Below are positions 12,009-25,809 of a stretch of 64,000 nucleotides of DNA, piece by piece. The stretch comes from Gymnothorax reevesii. Lineage: Eukaryota; Chordata; Actinopteri; Anguilliformes; Muraenidae. The number at the start of each line of letters is the position of its first letter. Positions within the stretch are counted from its first letter, which is position 1. A model generated the notes under the pieces. The model worked only from the letters and a program-made list of their open reading frames with translations, did no database searches and was not told the DNA's origin. The position numbers were made by a program, and so were the translations under genes. The DNA is taken from NCBI GenBank assembly GCA_029721435.1, contig CM056576.1, forward strand, positions 75,161,876-75,225,875. Reading direction: 5' to 3'.

Positions 12009-13399
12009 TGATGTGTCTTGTTTGGGGATCGAGTGAAAACTGGGAGAAGTAGTGAACCGTACGATTACGAAATTATTTGGAATATTAACAAGGAAGGAAG
12101 GAGGGAAAGAAGGAACTAATGAGGGAAATAAGGAAAGAAGGAATATAGGAAAAAAAGAAGGAAATCAAAGGAAGGCAGGAAAGAACAAAGGAAAGAAGGC
12201 GAGGATGGATGGAAAGAAACAGAGGAATGAAGGAAAGAAGGAAGTAAAGAAGGAAGGAAAGGAAGAAGGGAAGAAGAAGGATTTAAGTAAAGATAGAAGG
12301 AAGGGAGGAAGGAAGGAAGTGAGGAAGAAGAAATGAAAAACAGAAGGAAAGAGGGAAGGAAGGTAAGAAAAAGTAAAGAAAGGAAGAGGGAAGGAAAGAG
12401 AGGGAAAGCAGAAAGAAGAAAGGAAGAAAGATAAGAAGGATATGAAGGAATGAAAGAAGGCATGATGGAAGGGAATAAAAACTAAGGAAGGTAGGAAAGA
12501 AAAATGGTAGGGAGGAAGAATGCGAGGAAGGATGAAAGACAGGATAGAAGGAAGTAAAGTAGGAAAGAAGGAGCGAATAAAGGAAGGAAGGAACGAAAGA
12601 AAGAAATAGGAGGGAAAAAGAAAGAAGGAATGACAGAAAATAGAAGGGAGGAAAGCAGTAAGGAAGCTGTAGTCTCAACAGAGCTAGATTGTAGTCTTAC
12701 AGCCCGAGAAACTGACAGTTACAGCAGGTGGTCAGAACACCTGGCACAAGATTCCATTTGCTTAATGGCCCTATTGTGATGTCATAATGCCAATGTTAAG
12801 TCTATGGGGGGAAAAAATTTATAGTTTTTTATTAATAACTCAAAAAGTATAAAAGTTACAAAGATGAAAAATACATTGCACAGGTGTCCTAAGTAAGACC
12901 TACGCAACGCAGTTTGAATGAAGTTTCTACGATAAACGGTTGAGGCCGCATTAAGTGTGTTAGAAGAATAATAATAATAACTAGATAATGTAATTCCAGG
13001 GAATTACGTGTGCATTGAAAATGCAAAGTGTAGTTGCATAAGGTGGAGTTTGTAACATATTATTGCTTTATGATATTGGTAGCTACATTTTTAGTAGGAT
13101 AATTATGGTAGTGGTGAGGACTTTTATTTTGAAACAGATGTGGACTGAGGAAACAGTTTGCGGGAGTCATAGTTGATGACAACTGTCATATGGAAATTTT
13201 TAATTGTGACATTTTTTAATAGTGAAGAATTGTAATGAGGACTTATATTTTGAGACAGGATTGGGCAGAAGAAACAGTCACCGGAAGTCATAGTCGAAAA
13301 CAATCAGGAGTTGGAATGGCTGAAAGGTTGATAAGTTGAGTAGCTTAAAAAGTTACATTTTTTTATTGTAATTTGACATAATGAGGACTGGCTGTAACA
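12009..13399 (+). repeat. Macrosatellite linker 2
   Basis: Nearly identical to linker 1 along its whole length. The purine tract is 12090-12666 (577 bp) and carries one extra 'gaa' triplet relative to linker 1. The (TAA)n is short, as in linker 1. Lineage marker 'acagagctag' is present. The high identity to linker 1, 8.87 kb away, indicates recent amplification or gene-conversion-like homogenisation. Confidence 0.92.
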
Positions 13400-16300
13400 G
13401 TTGTTAGGCAGTTGCTATGGTGTTCTGTGTACTTGTGAGGGTGTTGCTAGGCAGCTGCTATCGTGTTCTGGGTGGTTGCTAGGGCATTGCTAGGCAGTTG
13501 CAATGGTGTTCTGGGTGGTTGCTAGGGCCTTGCTAAGCCGTTGCTATGGTGTTCTGAGTGGTTGACAGGGCATTGCTAGGCGATTGCTATGGTGTTCTGG
13601 GTGGTTGTAAGGCGGTTGCTATGGCGTTCTGGGTGGTTGCTAGAGCGTTGCTATGGGGTTCTGGGTGGTTGCTAGGCGGTTGCTATGGCTTTCTGGGTGG
13701 TTGCTAGGGCTTTGCTAAGCAGTTGCTATGATGTTCTGGGTGGTTGCTAGGGCGTTGATAGGTGGTTGCTATGTTGTTCTGGGTGGTTGCTAGGGTGTTG
13801 CTAGGCAGTTGCTATGCTGTTCTGGGTGGTTGCTAGGCCGTTGCAATGGTGTTCTGGGTGGTTGCTAGGGCGTTGCTAGGCAGTTGCTATGGTGTTCTGG
13901 GTGGTTGTTAGGGTGGTTGCTATGGCGTTCTGGGTGGTTGCTAGGGCATTGCTAAGCAGTTGCTATGGTGTTCTGGGTGGTTGCTACAGCATTGCAAGGC
14001 AGTTGCTATGGTGTTCTGAGTGGTTGCTAGGGTGTTGCTAGGCAGTTGCTATGGTGTTCTGGGTGGTTGCTAGGTGGTTGCTATGGTGTTCTGGGTGGTT
14101 GCTAGGTGGTTGCTATGGTGTTTTGGGTGGTTGCTAGGGCGTTGCAAGGCGGTTGCTATGGTGTTCTGGGTGGTTGCTCGGGCGTTGCTAGGCAGTTGCT
14201 ATGGTGTTCTGCGTGGTTGCTAAGGCGTTGCTATGGTGTTCTGGGTGGTTGCTAGGGCGTTGCTAGGTAGTTGCTATGGTGTTCTGGATTGTTGCTAGGC
14301 GGTTGCTATGGTGTTCTCGGTGGTTACTAGGGTGTTGCTATGGTGTTCTGGGTGGTTGTTAGGCGGTTGCTCTGGTGTTCTGGGTGGTTGCTAGGCGGTT
14401 GCTATGGTGTTCTGGGTGGTTGCTAGGTCGTTGCTAGGCAGTTGCTATGGTGTTCTGGGTGGTTGCTAGGCGGTTGCTTAGGTGTTCTGGGTGGTTGCTA
14501 GGGCGTTGCTAGGCAGTTGCTATGGTGTTCTGATGGTTGCTAGGCAGTTGCTATGGTGTTCTGGGTGGTTGCTAGGGCGTTGCTAGGCAGTTGCTATGGT
14601 GTTCTGGGTGGTTGCTAGGGCGTTGCTATGGTGTTCTGGGTGGTTGCTAGGGCGTTGCTAGGCAGTTGCTATGGTGTTCTGGGTGGTTGCTAGGGCGTTG
14701 CTATGGTGTTCTGGGTGGTAGCTAGGCGGTTGCTATGGTGTTCTGGGTGGTTGTTAGGCGGTTGCTTTTGTGTTCTGGGTGGTTGCTAGGTGGTTGGTAT
14801 GGTGTTCTGGGAGGTTGCTAGGGCATTGCTAGGCTGTTGCTATGGTGTTCTGGGTGGTTGTTAGGGCGTTGCTAGGCGGTTGCTATGGTGTTCTGGGTGG
14901 TTGTTAGGGTGTTGCTAGGCAGTTGCTTTGGTGTTCTGGATGGTTGCTAGGCGGTTGCTATGGTGTTCTGGGTGGTTGCTAGGGTGTTGCTATGGTGTTC
15001 TGGGTGGTTGTTAGGCGGTTGCTCTGGTGTTCTGGGTGGTTGCTAGGGGGTTGCTATGGTGTTCTGGGTGGTTGCTAGGTCGTTGCTAGGCGGTTGCTAT
15101 GGTGTTCTGGGTGGTTGCTAGGGTGTTGTTTAGGTGTTTTGGGTGGTTGCTAGGGCATTGCTAGGCAGTTGCTATGGTGTTCTGATGGTTGCTAGGCAGT
15201 TGCTATGGTGTTCTGAGTGGTTGCTAGGGCGTTGCTAGGCAGTTGCTATGGTGTTCTGGGTGGTTGCTAGGGCGTTGCTATGGTGTTCTGGGTGGTTGCT
15301 AGGGCGTTGCTAGGCAGTTGCTATGGTGTTCTGGGTGGTTACTCGGGCGTTGCTATGTTGTTCTGGGTGGTAGCTAGGCGGTTGCTATGGTGTTCTGTGT
15401 GGTTGCTAGGCGGTTGCTATTGTGTTCTGTGTGGTTGCTAGGTGGTTGCTATGGTGTTCTGGGTGGTTGCTAGGGCGTTGCTAGGCAGTTGCAATGGTGT
15501 GCTGGGTGGTTGCAAGGCGGTTGCTATGGTGTTCTGGGATGTTGCTAGGGCATTGCTAGGCGGTTGCTATGGTGTTCTGGGTGGTTGCTAGGGCCTTGCT
15601 AGGCGGTTGCTATGGTGTTCTGGGAGGTTGCTAGGGCATTGCTAGGCTGTTGCTATGGTGTTCTGGGTGGTTGCTAGGGCGTTGCTAGGCGGTTGCTATG
15701 GTGTTATGGGTGGTTGTTAGGGTGTTGCTAGGCAGTTGCTATGGTGTTCTGGGAGGTTGCTAGGGCATTGCTAGGCGGTTGCTATGGTGTTCTGGGTGGT
15801 TGCTAGGGCGTTGCTAGGCGGTTGCTATGGTGTTCTGGGTGGTTGTTAGGGTGTTGCTAGTCAGTTGCTATGGTGTTCTGGGTGGTTGCTAGGCGGTTGC
15901 TATGTTGTTCTGGGTGGTTGCTAGGTCGTTGTTAGGCAGTTGCTATGGTGTTTTGGGTGGTTGGTAGGTGGTTGGTATGGGGTTCTGAGTGGTTGCTAGG
16001 GCGTTGCTAGGCAGTTGCTATGGTGTTCTGGGTGGTTTTTAGGGTGTTGCTAGGCAGTTGCTATGGTGTTGTGGGTGGTTGCTAGGCGGTTGCTATGGTG
16101 TTCTGGGTGGTTGCTAGGGCGTTGTTAGGCAGTTGCTATGGTGTTTTGGGTGGTTGCTAGGTGGTTGCTATGGTGTTCTGGGTGGTTGCTAGGGCGTTGC
16201 TAGGCAGTTGCTATTGTGTTCTGGGTGGTTGCTAGGCTGTTGCTATGGTGTTCTGGGTGGTTGCTAGGGCGTTGCTAGGCGGTTGCCATGGTGTTCTGGG

Positions 16301-17879
16301 TGGTTGTTAGGGTGTAACTAGGCAGTTGCTATGGTGTTCTGGGTGGTTGCTAGGCGGTTGCTATGGTGTTCTGGGTGGTTGCTAGGGCGTTGCTAGGCAG
16401 TTGCTATGGTGTTCTGGATGGTTGCTAGGCGGTTGCTATGATGTTCCGGGTGGTTGCTAGGGTGTTGCTATGGTGTTCTGGGCGGTTGCTAGGGCGTTGC
16501 TAGGCGGTTGCTATGGTGTTCTGGGTGGTTGTTAGGGTGTTGCTAGGCAGTTGCTATGGTGTTCTGGGTGGTTGCTAGGCGGTTGCTATGGTGTTCTGGG
16601 TGGTTGCTAGGGCGTTGTTAGGCAGTTGCTATGGTGTTTTGGGTGGTTGCTATGGTGTTCTGGGTGGTTGCTAGGGCGTTGCTAGGCAGTTGCTATGGTG
16701 TTCTGGGTGGTAGCTAGGCGGTTGCTATGGTGTTCTGGGTGGTTGCTAGGCGGCTGCTATGGTGTTCTGGGTGGTTGCTAGGGCGTTGTTAGGCAGTTGC
16801 TATGGTGTTTTGGGTGGTTGCTAGGTGGTTGCTATGGTGTTCTGGGTAGTTGCTAGGGCGTTGCTGGGCAGTTGCTATGGTGTTCTGGGTGGTTGCTAGG
16901 TTGTTGCTGTGGTGTTGTGGGTGGTTGCTAGGGCGTTGCTAGGCGGTTGCTATGGTGTTCTGGGTGGTTGTTAGGGTGTTGCTAGGCAGTTGCTATGGTG
17001 TTCTGGGTGGTTGCTAGGCGGTTGCTATGGTGTTCTGGGTGGTTGCTAGGGCGTTGCTAGGCAGTTGCTTAGGTGTTCTGGATGGTTGCTAGGCGGTTGC
17101 TATGGTGTTCTGGGTGGTTGCTAGGGTGTTGCTATGGTGTTCTGGGTGGTTGCTAGGGCGTTGCTAGGCGGTTGCTATGGTGTTCTGGGTGGTTGTTAGG
17201 GTGTTGCTAGGCAGTTGCTATGGTGTTCTGGGTGGTTGCAAGGCGGTTGCTATGGTGTTCTGGGTGGTTGCTACGGCGTTGTTAGGCAGTTGCTATGGTG
17301 TTTTGGGTGGTTGCTAGGTGGTTGCTATGGTGTTCTGGGTGGTTGCTAGGGCGTTGCTAGGCAGTTGCTATGGTGTTCTGGGTGGTTGCTAGGCGGTTGC
17401 TATGGTGTTCTGGGTGGTTGCTAGGCTGTTGCTATGGTGTTCTGGGTGGTTGCTAGGGCGTTGCTAGGCGGTTGCTATGGTGTTCTGGGTGGTTGTTAGG
17501 GTGTTGCTAGGCAGTTGCTATGGTTTTTTGGGTGGTTGCTAGGCGGTTGCTATGGTGTTCTGGGTGGTTGCTACGGCGTTGTTAGGCAGTTGCTATGGTG
17601 TTTTGGGTGGTTGCCTGGTGGTTGCTATGGTGTTCTGGGTGGTTGCTAGGGCGTTGCTAGGCAGTTGCTTTGGTGTTCTGGGTCGTTGCTAGGCGGTTGC
17701 TATGGTGTTCTGGGTGGTTGCTAGGCTGTTGCTATGGTGTTCTGGGTGGTTGCGAGGGCGTTGCTAGGCGGTTGCTATGGTGTTCTGGGTGGTTGCTAGG
17801 CGGTTGCTATGGTGTTCTGAATATTTGCTTGGGCATTGCTCGACAGTTGCTATGTTGTTCTTGTTGTTGCTAGGGCGTT
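13400..17879 (+). repeat. Macrosatellite block C
   Basis: Minisatellite of about 4.5 kb opening with the conserved left edge. Its variant pattern differs from A, B and D: units with 'gttgttaggcagttgc' followed by 'gtgttttggg' are frequent, as in block F, and the last units before the linker match those of F. It therefore belongs to a second block type that goes with linkers 3 and 6. Confidence 0.93.
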
Positions 17880-18833
17880 GATGTGTCTTGTTTGGGGATC
17901 GAGTGAAAACTGGGAGAAGTAGTGAACCGTACTATTACGAAATTATTTGGAATATTAACAAGGAAGGAAGGAGGGAGAGAAGGAACTAATGAGGGAAGTA
18001 AGGAAAGAAGGAATATAGGAAAAAAGAAGGAAATCAAAGGAAGGCAGGAAAGAACAAAGGAAAGAAGGCAAGGATGGATGGAAAGAAACAGAGGAATGAA
18101 GGAAAGAAGGAAGTAAAGAAGGAAGGAAAGGAAGAAGGGAAGAAGAAGGATTTAAGTAAAGATAGAAGGAAGGAAGGAAGGAGGGAAGTGAGGAAGAAGA
18201 AAGGAAAAACAGAAGGAAAGAAAGAAGAAAGGAAAGAAAGAGAAAAGAAAGGGAGAGGGAGGAAAGAGAGGGAAAGCAGAAAGAAGAAAGGAAGAAAGAT
18301 AAGAAGGATATGAAGGAATGAAAGAAGGCATGATGGAAGGAAAGAAAAACTAAGGAAGGTAGGAAAGAAAATTGGTAGGGAGGAAGAATGGGAGGAAGGA
18401 TGAAAGGCAGGATAGAAGGAAGTAAAGTTGGAAAGAAGGAGCGAATAAAGGAAGGAAGGAACGAAGGAAAGAAATAGGAGGGAAAAAGAAAGAAGGAATG
18501 ACAGAAAATAGAAGGAAGGAAAGCAGTAAGGAAGCTGTAGTCTCAAGAGAGCCAGATTGTAGTCTTACAGCCTGAGAAACTGACAATTACAGCAGGTGGT
18601 CAGAACACCTGGCACAAGATTCCATTTGCTTAATGGCCCTATTGTGATGTCATCATGCCAATGTTAAGTCTATGGGGGGAAAACATTTATAGTTTTTTAT
18701 TAATAACTCAAAAAGTATAAAAGTTACAAAGATGAAAAATACATTGCACAGGTGTCCTAAGTAAGACCTACGCAACGCAGTTTGAATGAAGTTTCTACGA
18801 TAAACGGTTGAGGCCGCATTAAGTGTGTTAGAA

Positions 18834-18869
<36 letters not shown>

Positions 18870-19331
18870 GAAGACCAGGATAACAATAGTGAGCATTTTC
18901 AATGCACACTAACTAGATAATGTAATTCCAGGGAATTACGTGTGCATTGAAAATGCAAAGTGTAGTTGCATAAGGTGGAGTTTGTAACATATCATTGCAT
19001 TAAGATATTAGTAGCTACGTTTTTAGTAAGATAATTTTGGTAGTGGTGAGGACTTTTATTTTGAAACAGATGTGGACTGAGGAAACAGTTTGCGGGAGTC
19101 AGAGTTGATGACAACTGTCATATGGAAATTTTTAATAGTGACATTTTTTAATAGTGAAGAATTGTAGTAAGGACTTATATTTTGAGACAGGATTGGGCAG
19201 AAGAAACAGTTGCCGGAAGTCATAGTCGAAAACAATCAGGAATTGGAATGGCTGAAAGGTTGATAAGTTGAGTAGCTTAAAAAGTTACATTTTTTTATTG
19301 TAATTTGACATAATGAGGACTGGCTGTAACA
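17880..19331 (+). repeat. Macrosatellite linker 3, with one 43-bp TAA-linked core and a hairpin
   Basis: Linker of the second lineage ('agagagccag', 'accgtactat'). The purine tract is 17960-18534. The (TAA)n is longer and is followed by one copy of a 43-bp core (about 18868-18910) that is absent from linkers 1, 2, 4 and 5 and amplified 17-fold after linker 6. The end of this core (18893-18909) is the exact reverse complement of 18940-18956, giving a 17-bp stem around a 30-bp loop that itself contains the GTAATTCC/GGAATTAC palindrome. Confidence 0.92.
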
Positions 19332-22300
19332 GTTGTTAGGCAGTTGCTATGGTGTTCTGTGTACTTGTGAGGGTGTTGCTAGGCAGCTGCTATCGTGTTC
19401 TGGGTGGTTGCTAGGGCATTGCTAGGCAGTTGCAATGGTGTTCTGGGTGGTTGCTAGGGCCTTGCTAAGCGGTTGCTATGGTGTTCTGAGTGGTTGATAG
19501 GGCGCTGCTAGGCGATTGCTATGGTGTTCTGGGTGGTTGCTAGGCGGTTGCTATGGCGTTCTGGGTGGTTGCTAGAGCGTTGCTATGGGGTTCTGGGTGG
19601 TTGCTAGAGGGTTGCTATGGCATTCTGGGTGGTTGCTAGGGCTTTGCTAAGCAGTTGCTATGATGTTCTGGGTGGTTGCTAGGGCGTTGCTAGGTGGTTG
19701 CTTTGGTGTTCTGGGTGGTTGCTAGGGTGTTGCTAGGCAGTTGCTATGCTGTTCTGGGTGGTTGCCATGCCGTTGCTATGGTGTTCTGGGTGGTTGCTAG
19801 GGCGTTGCCCGGCAGTTGCTTTGGTGTTCTGGGTGGTTGGTAGGCCGTTGCTAGGCTGTTGCTTTGGTGTTCTGGGTGGTTGCTAGGGCGTTGCTAGGCA
19901 GTTGCCATGGTGTTCTGGGTGGTTGCTAGGGCGTTGCTAGGCAGTTGCTTTGGTGTTCTGGGTGGTTGCTAGGGCGTTGCTAGGCAGTTGCTATGGTGTT
20001 CTGGGTGGTTGTTAGTGTCGTTGCTATGGCGTTCTGGGTGGTTGCTAGGGTATTGCTAAGGAGTTGCTATCGTGTTCTGGGTGGTTGCTACCGCGTTGCT
20101 AGGCGGTTGCTATGGTGTTCTGGGTGGTGGCTAGGGTGTTGCTAGGCAGTTGCTATGGTGTTCTGGGTGGTTGCTAGGTGGTTGCTATGGTGTTCTGGGT
20201 GGTTGCTAGGGCGTTGCTAGGCGGTTGCTATGGTGTTCTGGGTGGTTACTCGGGCGTTGCTAGGCGGTTGCTATGGTGTTTTGGGTGGTTGCTAGGGCGT
20301 TGCTTTGGTGTTCTGGGTGGTTGCTTGGGCGTTGCTAGGCAGTTGCAATGGTGTTCTGGATGGTTGCTAGGCGGTTGCTATGGTGTTCTGGGTGGTTGCT
20401 AGGGTGTTGCTATGGTGTTCTGGGTGGTTGCTAGGCGGTTGCTATGGTGTTCTGGGTGGTAGCTAAACGGTTGCTATGGTGTTCTGGGTGGTAGCTAGGT
20501 CGTTGCTAGGCAGTTGCTACGGTGTTCTGGGTGGTTGCTAGGCGGTTGCTAAGGTGTTCTGGGTGGTTGCTAGGCGGTTGCTATGGTGTTCTGGGTGGTT
20601 GCTAGGGCGGTGCTAGGCAGTTGCTATGGTGTTCTGATGGTTGCTAGGCGGTTGCTATGGTGTTCTGGGTGGTTGCCAGGGCTTTGCTAGGCAGTTGCTA
20701 TGGTGTTCTGGGTGGTTGCTAGGGCGTTGCTATGGTGTTCTGGGTGGTAGCTAGGCGGTTGCTATTGTGTTCTGGGTGGTTGCTAGGGCGTTGCTAGGCA
20801 GTTGCTATGGTGTTCTGGGTGGTTGCTAGGGCGTTGCTAAGGTGTTGTGGGTGGTAGCTAGGCGGTTGCTATTGTGTTCTGGGTGGTTGCTAGGGCATTG
20901 CTAGGCAGTTGCTATGGTGTTCTGGGTGGTAGCTAGGTCGTTGCTAGGCAGTTGCTATGGTGATCTGGGTGGTTGCTAGGCGGTTGCTATGGTGTTCTTG
21001 GTGGTTGCTAGGCGGTTGCTTTGGTGTTCTGGGTGGTTGCTAGGGCGTTGCTAGGCAGTTGCTATGGTGTTCTGATGGTTGCTAGGCGGTTGCTATGATG
21101 TTCTGGGTGGTTGCTAGGGCGTTGCTAGGCAGTTGCTATGGTGTTCTGGGTGGTTGCTAGGGCGTTGCTATGGTGTTCTGGGTGGTAGCTAGGCGGTTGC
21201 TTTTGTGTTCTGGGTGGTTGCTAGGGCGTTGCTAGGCGGTTGCTATGGTGTTCTGGGTGGTTGTTAGGGTGTTGCTAGGCAGTTGCTATGGTGTTCTGGG
21301 TGGTTGCTAGGCGGTTGCTATGGTGTTCTGTGTGGTTGCTAGCGCGTTGCTATGGTATTTTGGGTGGTTGCTAGGAGGTTGCTATGGTGTTCTGGGTGGT
21401 TGCTAGGGCGTTGCTAGGCAGTTGCTATGGTGTTCTGGGTGGTTGCTAGGCGGTTGCTATGGTGTTCTGGGTGGTTGCTCGGGTGTTGCTAGGCAGTTGC
21501 TATGGTGTTCTGGGTGGTTGCTAGGCGGTTGCTATGGTCTTCTGGGTGGTTGCTAGGCGGTTGCTTTGGTGTTCTGGGTGGTTGCTAGGCGGTTGCTATG
21601 GTCTTCTGGGTGGTTGCTAGGCGGTTGCTTTGGTGTTCTGGGTGGTTGCTAGGCGATTGCTATGGTGTTCTGGGTGGTTGCCAGGGCGTTGCTAGGCCGT
21701 TTCTGATGGTTGCTAGGCGGTTGCTATGGTGTTCTGGGTGGTTGCTAGGGCGTTGCTAGGGCGTTTCTGATGGTTGCTAGGCGTTTGCTGTTGTGTTGTG
21801 GGTGGTTGGTAGGGGGTTGCTAGGCGGTTGCTGTGGTGTTTTGGGTGTTTGGTAGGGCGTTGCTAGGCAGTTGCTTTGGTGTTCTGGGAGGTTGCTAGGC
21901 GGTTGCTGTTGTGTTCTGTGTGGTTGCTAGCGCGTTGCTATGGTATTTTGGGTGGTTGCTAGGTGGTTGCTATGGTGTTCTGGGTGGTTGCTAGGGCGTT
22001 GCTAGGCAGTTGCTATGGTGTTCTGGGTGGTTGCTAGGCAGTTGCTATGGTGTTCTAGGTGGGTGCTCGGGGGTTGCTACGCAGTTGCGATGGTGTTCTG
22101 GGTGGTTGCTAGGCTGTTGCTATGGTCTTCTGGGTGGTTGCTAGGCGGTTGCTATGGTGTTCTGGGTGGTTGCTAGTCGGTTGCTATGGTGTTCTGGGTG
22201 GTTGCTAGGGCGTTGCTAGGCAGTTGCTATGGTGTTCTGATGGTTGCTAGGCGGTTGCTATGGTCTTCTGGGTGGTTGCAAGGCGGTTGCTATGGTGTTC

Positions 22301-24394
22301 TGGGTGGTTGCTAGGCGGTTGCTATGGTGTTCTGGGTGGTTGCTAGGGCGTTACTAGGCAGTTGCTATGGTGTTCTGATGGTTGCTAGGCGGTTGCTATG
22401 GTGTTCTGGGTGGTTGCTAGGGCGTTGCTAGGCAGTTGCTATGGTGTTCTGGGTGGTTGCTAGGGCGTTGCTATGGTGTTCTGGGTGGTAGCTAGGCGGT
22501 TGCTATTGTGTTCTGGGTCATTGCTAGGGCGTTGCTAGGCAGTTGCTATGGTGTTTTGGGTGGTTGCTAGGGCGTTGCTATGGTGTTCTGGGTGGTAGCT
22601 AGGCGGTTGCTATTGTGTTCTGGGTGGTTGCTAGGGCGTTGCTAGGCGGTTGCTATGGTGTTCTGGGAGGTAGCTAGGTGGTTGCTAGGCAGTTGCTATG
22701 GTGTTCTGGGTGGTTGCTAGGCGGTTGCTATGGTGTTCTGGGTGGTTGCTAGGCGGTTGCTATGGTGTTCTGGGTGGTTGCTAGGGCGTTGCTAGGCAGT
22801 TGCTATGGTGTTCTGATGGTTGCTAGGCGGTTGCTATGGTGTTCTGGGTGGTTGCTAGGGCGTTGCTAGGCAGTTGCTATGGTGTTCTGGGTGGTTGCTA
22901 GGGCGTTGCTATGGTGTTCTGGTTGGTAGCTAGGCGGTTGCTATGGTGTTCTGGGTGGTTGTGAGGGCGTTGCTAGGGAGTTGCTATGGTGTTCTGGGTG
23001 GTTGCTAGGGCGTTGCTATGGTGTTCTGGGTGGTAGCTAGGCAGTTGCTATTGTGTTCTGGGTGGTTGCTAGGGCGTTGCTAGGCGGTTGCTATGGTGTT
23101 CTGGGTGGTTGTAAGGGTGTTGCTAGGCAGTTGCTATGGTGTTCTGGGTGGTGGCTAGGCGGTTGCTATGGTGTTCTGGGTGGTTGCTAGCGCTTTGCTA
23201 GGCAGTTGCTATGGTATTTTGGGCGGTTGCTAGGTGGTTGCTATGGTCTTCTGGGTGGTTGCTAGGGCGTTGCTAGGCAGTTGCTATGGTGTTCTGGGTG
23301 GTTGCTAGGCGGTTGCTATGGTGTTCTGGGTGGTTGCTCGGGTGTTGCTAGGCAGTTGCTATGGTGTTCTGGGTGGTTGCTAGGCGGTTGCTATGGTGTT
23401 TTGGGTGGTTGCTAGGCGGTTGCTATGGTGTTCTGGGTGGTTGCTAGGGCGTTGCTAGGCAGTTGCTATGGTGTTCTGGGTGGTTGCTAGGCGGTTGCTA
23501 TGGTGTTCTGGGTGGTTGCTAGGGCGTTGCTAGGCAGTTGCTATGGTGTTCTGGGTGGTTGCTAGGCGGTTGCTATGGTGTTCTGGGTGGTTGCTAGCGC
23601 GTTGCTAGGCAGTTGCTATGGTATTTTGGGTGGTTGCTAGGTGGTTGCTATGGTGTTCTGGGTGGTTGCTAGGGCGTTGCTAGGCAGTTGCTATGGTGTT
23701 CTGGGTGGTTGCTAGGCGGTTGCTATGGTGTTCTGGGTGGTTGCTCGGGTGTTGCTAGGCAGTTGCTATGGTGTTCTGGGTGGTTGCTAGGCGGTTGCTA
23801 TGGTGTCCTGGGTGGTTGCTCGGGTGTTGCTAGGCAGTTGCTATGGTGTTCTGGGTGGTTGCTCGGCGGTTGCTATGGTGTTTTGGGTGGTTGCTAGGGC
23901 GTTGCTAGGCAGTTGCTATGGTGTTCTGGGTGGTTGCTAGGCGGTTGCTAAGGTGTTCTTGGTGGTTGCTAGGGCGTTGCTAGGCAGTTGCTATGGTGTT
24001 TTGGGTGGTTGGTGGGCGGTTGCTATGGTGTTCTGGGTGGTTGTTAGGGCGTTGCTAGGCAGTTGCTATGGTGTTCTGGGTGGTTACTAGGCAGTTGCTA
24101 TGGTGTTCTTGGTGGTTGTTAGGGCGTTGCTAGGCGGTTGCTATGGTGTTCTGGGTGGTTGCTAGGGCGTTGCTAGGCAGTTGCTTTGGTGTTCTGAGTG
24201 GTTGCTTGGCGGTTGCTATGGTGTTTTGGGTGGTTGCTAGGGCGTTGCTTGGCAGTTGCTATAGTGTTCTGGGTGGTTGCTAGGCAGTTGCTATGGTGTT
24301 TTGGGTGGTTGCTAGGCAGTTGCTATGGTGTTCTGAATATTTGCTTGGGCATTGCTCGACAGTTGCTATGTTGTTCTTGTTGTTGCTAGGGCGT
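19332..24394 (+). repeat. Macrosatellite block D
   Basis: Minisatellite of about 5.1 kb. It starts with the conserved left edge. Its interior shares the 'tgccagggctttgc' and 'tagctaggcggttgctattg' variants with block B, and its right end (about 24040-24394) matches the ends of A and B, so it is of the A/B type although it follows linker 3. Confidence 0.93.
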
Positions 24395-25352
24395 TGATGT
24401 GTCTTGTTTGGGGATCGAGTGAAAACTGGGAGAAGTAGTGAACCGTACGATTACGAAATTATTTGGAATATTAACAAGGAAGGAAGGAGGGAAAGAAGGA
24501 ACTAATGAGGGAAGTAAGGAAAGGAAGGAATATAGGAAAAAAAGAAGGAAATCAAAGGAAGGCAGGAAAGAACAAAGGAAAGAAGGCGAGGATGGATGGA
24601 AAGAAACAGAGGAATGAAGGAAAGAAGGAAGTAAAGAAGGAAGGAAAGGAAGAAGGGAAGAAGAAGGATTTAAGTAAAGATAGAAGGAAGGGAGGAAGGA
24701 AGGAAGTGAGGAAGAAGAAATGAAAAACAGAAGGAAAGAGGGAAGGAAGGTAAGAAAAAGTAAAGAAAGGAAGAGGGAAGGAAAGAGAGGGAAAGCAGAA
24801 AGAAGAAAGGAAGAAAGATAAGAAGGATATGAAGGAATGAAAGAAGGCATGATGGAAGGGAAGAAAAACTAAGGAAGGTAGGAAAGAAAATTGGTAGGGA
24901 GGAAGAATGGGAGGAAGGATGAAAGACAGGATAGAAGGAAGGAAAGTAGGAAAGAAGGAACAAATAAAGGAAGGAAGGAACGAAAGAAAGAAATAGGAGG
25001 GAAAAAGAAAGAAGGAATGACAGAAAATAGAAGGGAGGAAAGCAGTAAGGAAGCTGTAGTCTCAACAGAGCTAGATTGTAGTCTTACAGCCCGAGAAACT
25101 GACAGTTACAGCAGGTGGTCAGAACACCTGGCACAAGATTCCATTTGCTTAATGGCCCTATTGTGATGTCATAATGCCAATGTTAAGTCTATGGGGGGAA
25201 AAAATTTATAGTTTTTTATTAATAACTCAAAAAGTATAAAAGTTACAAAGATGAAAAATACATTGCACAGGTGTCCTAAGTAAGACCTACGCAACGCAGT
25301 TTGAATGAAGTTTCTACGATAAACGGTTGAGGCCGCATTAAGTGTGTTAGAA

Positions 25353-25392
<40 letters not shown>

Positions 25393-25809
25393 TAGATAAT
25401 GTAATTCCAGGGAATTACGTGTGCATTGAAAATGCAAAGTGTAGTTGCATGAGGTGGAGTTTGTAACATATCATTGCATTATGATATTGGTAGCTACGTT
25501 TTTAGTAGGATAATTATGGTAGTGGTGAGGACTTTTATTTTGAAACAGATGTGGACTGAGGAAACAGTTTGCGGGAGTCATAGTTGATGACAACCGTCAT
25601 ATGGAAATTTTTAATAGTGACATTTTTTAATAGTGAAGAATTGTAGTAAGGACTTATATTTTGAGACAGGATTGGGCAGAAGAAACAGTTGCCGGAAGTC
25701 ATAGTCGAAAACAATCAGGAGTTGGAATGGCTGAAAGGTTGATAAGTTGAGTAGCTTAAAAAGTTACATTTTTTATTGTAATTTGACATAATGAGGACTG
25801 GCTGTAACA
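24395..25809 (+). repeat. Macrosatellite linker 4
   Basis: First-lineage linker ('acagagctag'). The purine tract is 24476-25053 (578 bp) with one extra G near its start relative to linkers 1 and 2. The (TAA)n run is about eleven units, longer than in linkers 1 and 2. The palindrome follows directly with no 43-bp core. Minisatellite resumes at 25810. Confidence 0.92.
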
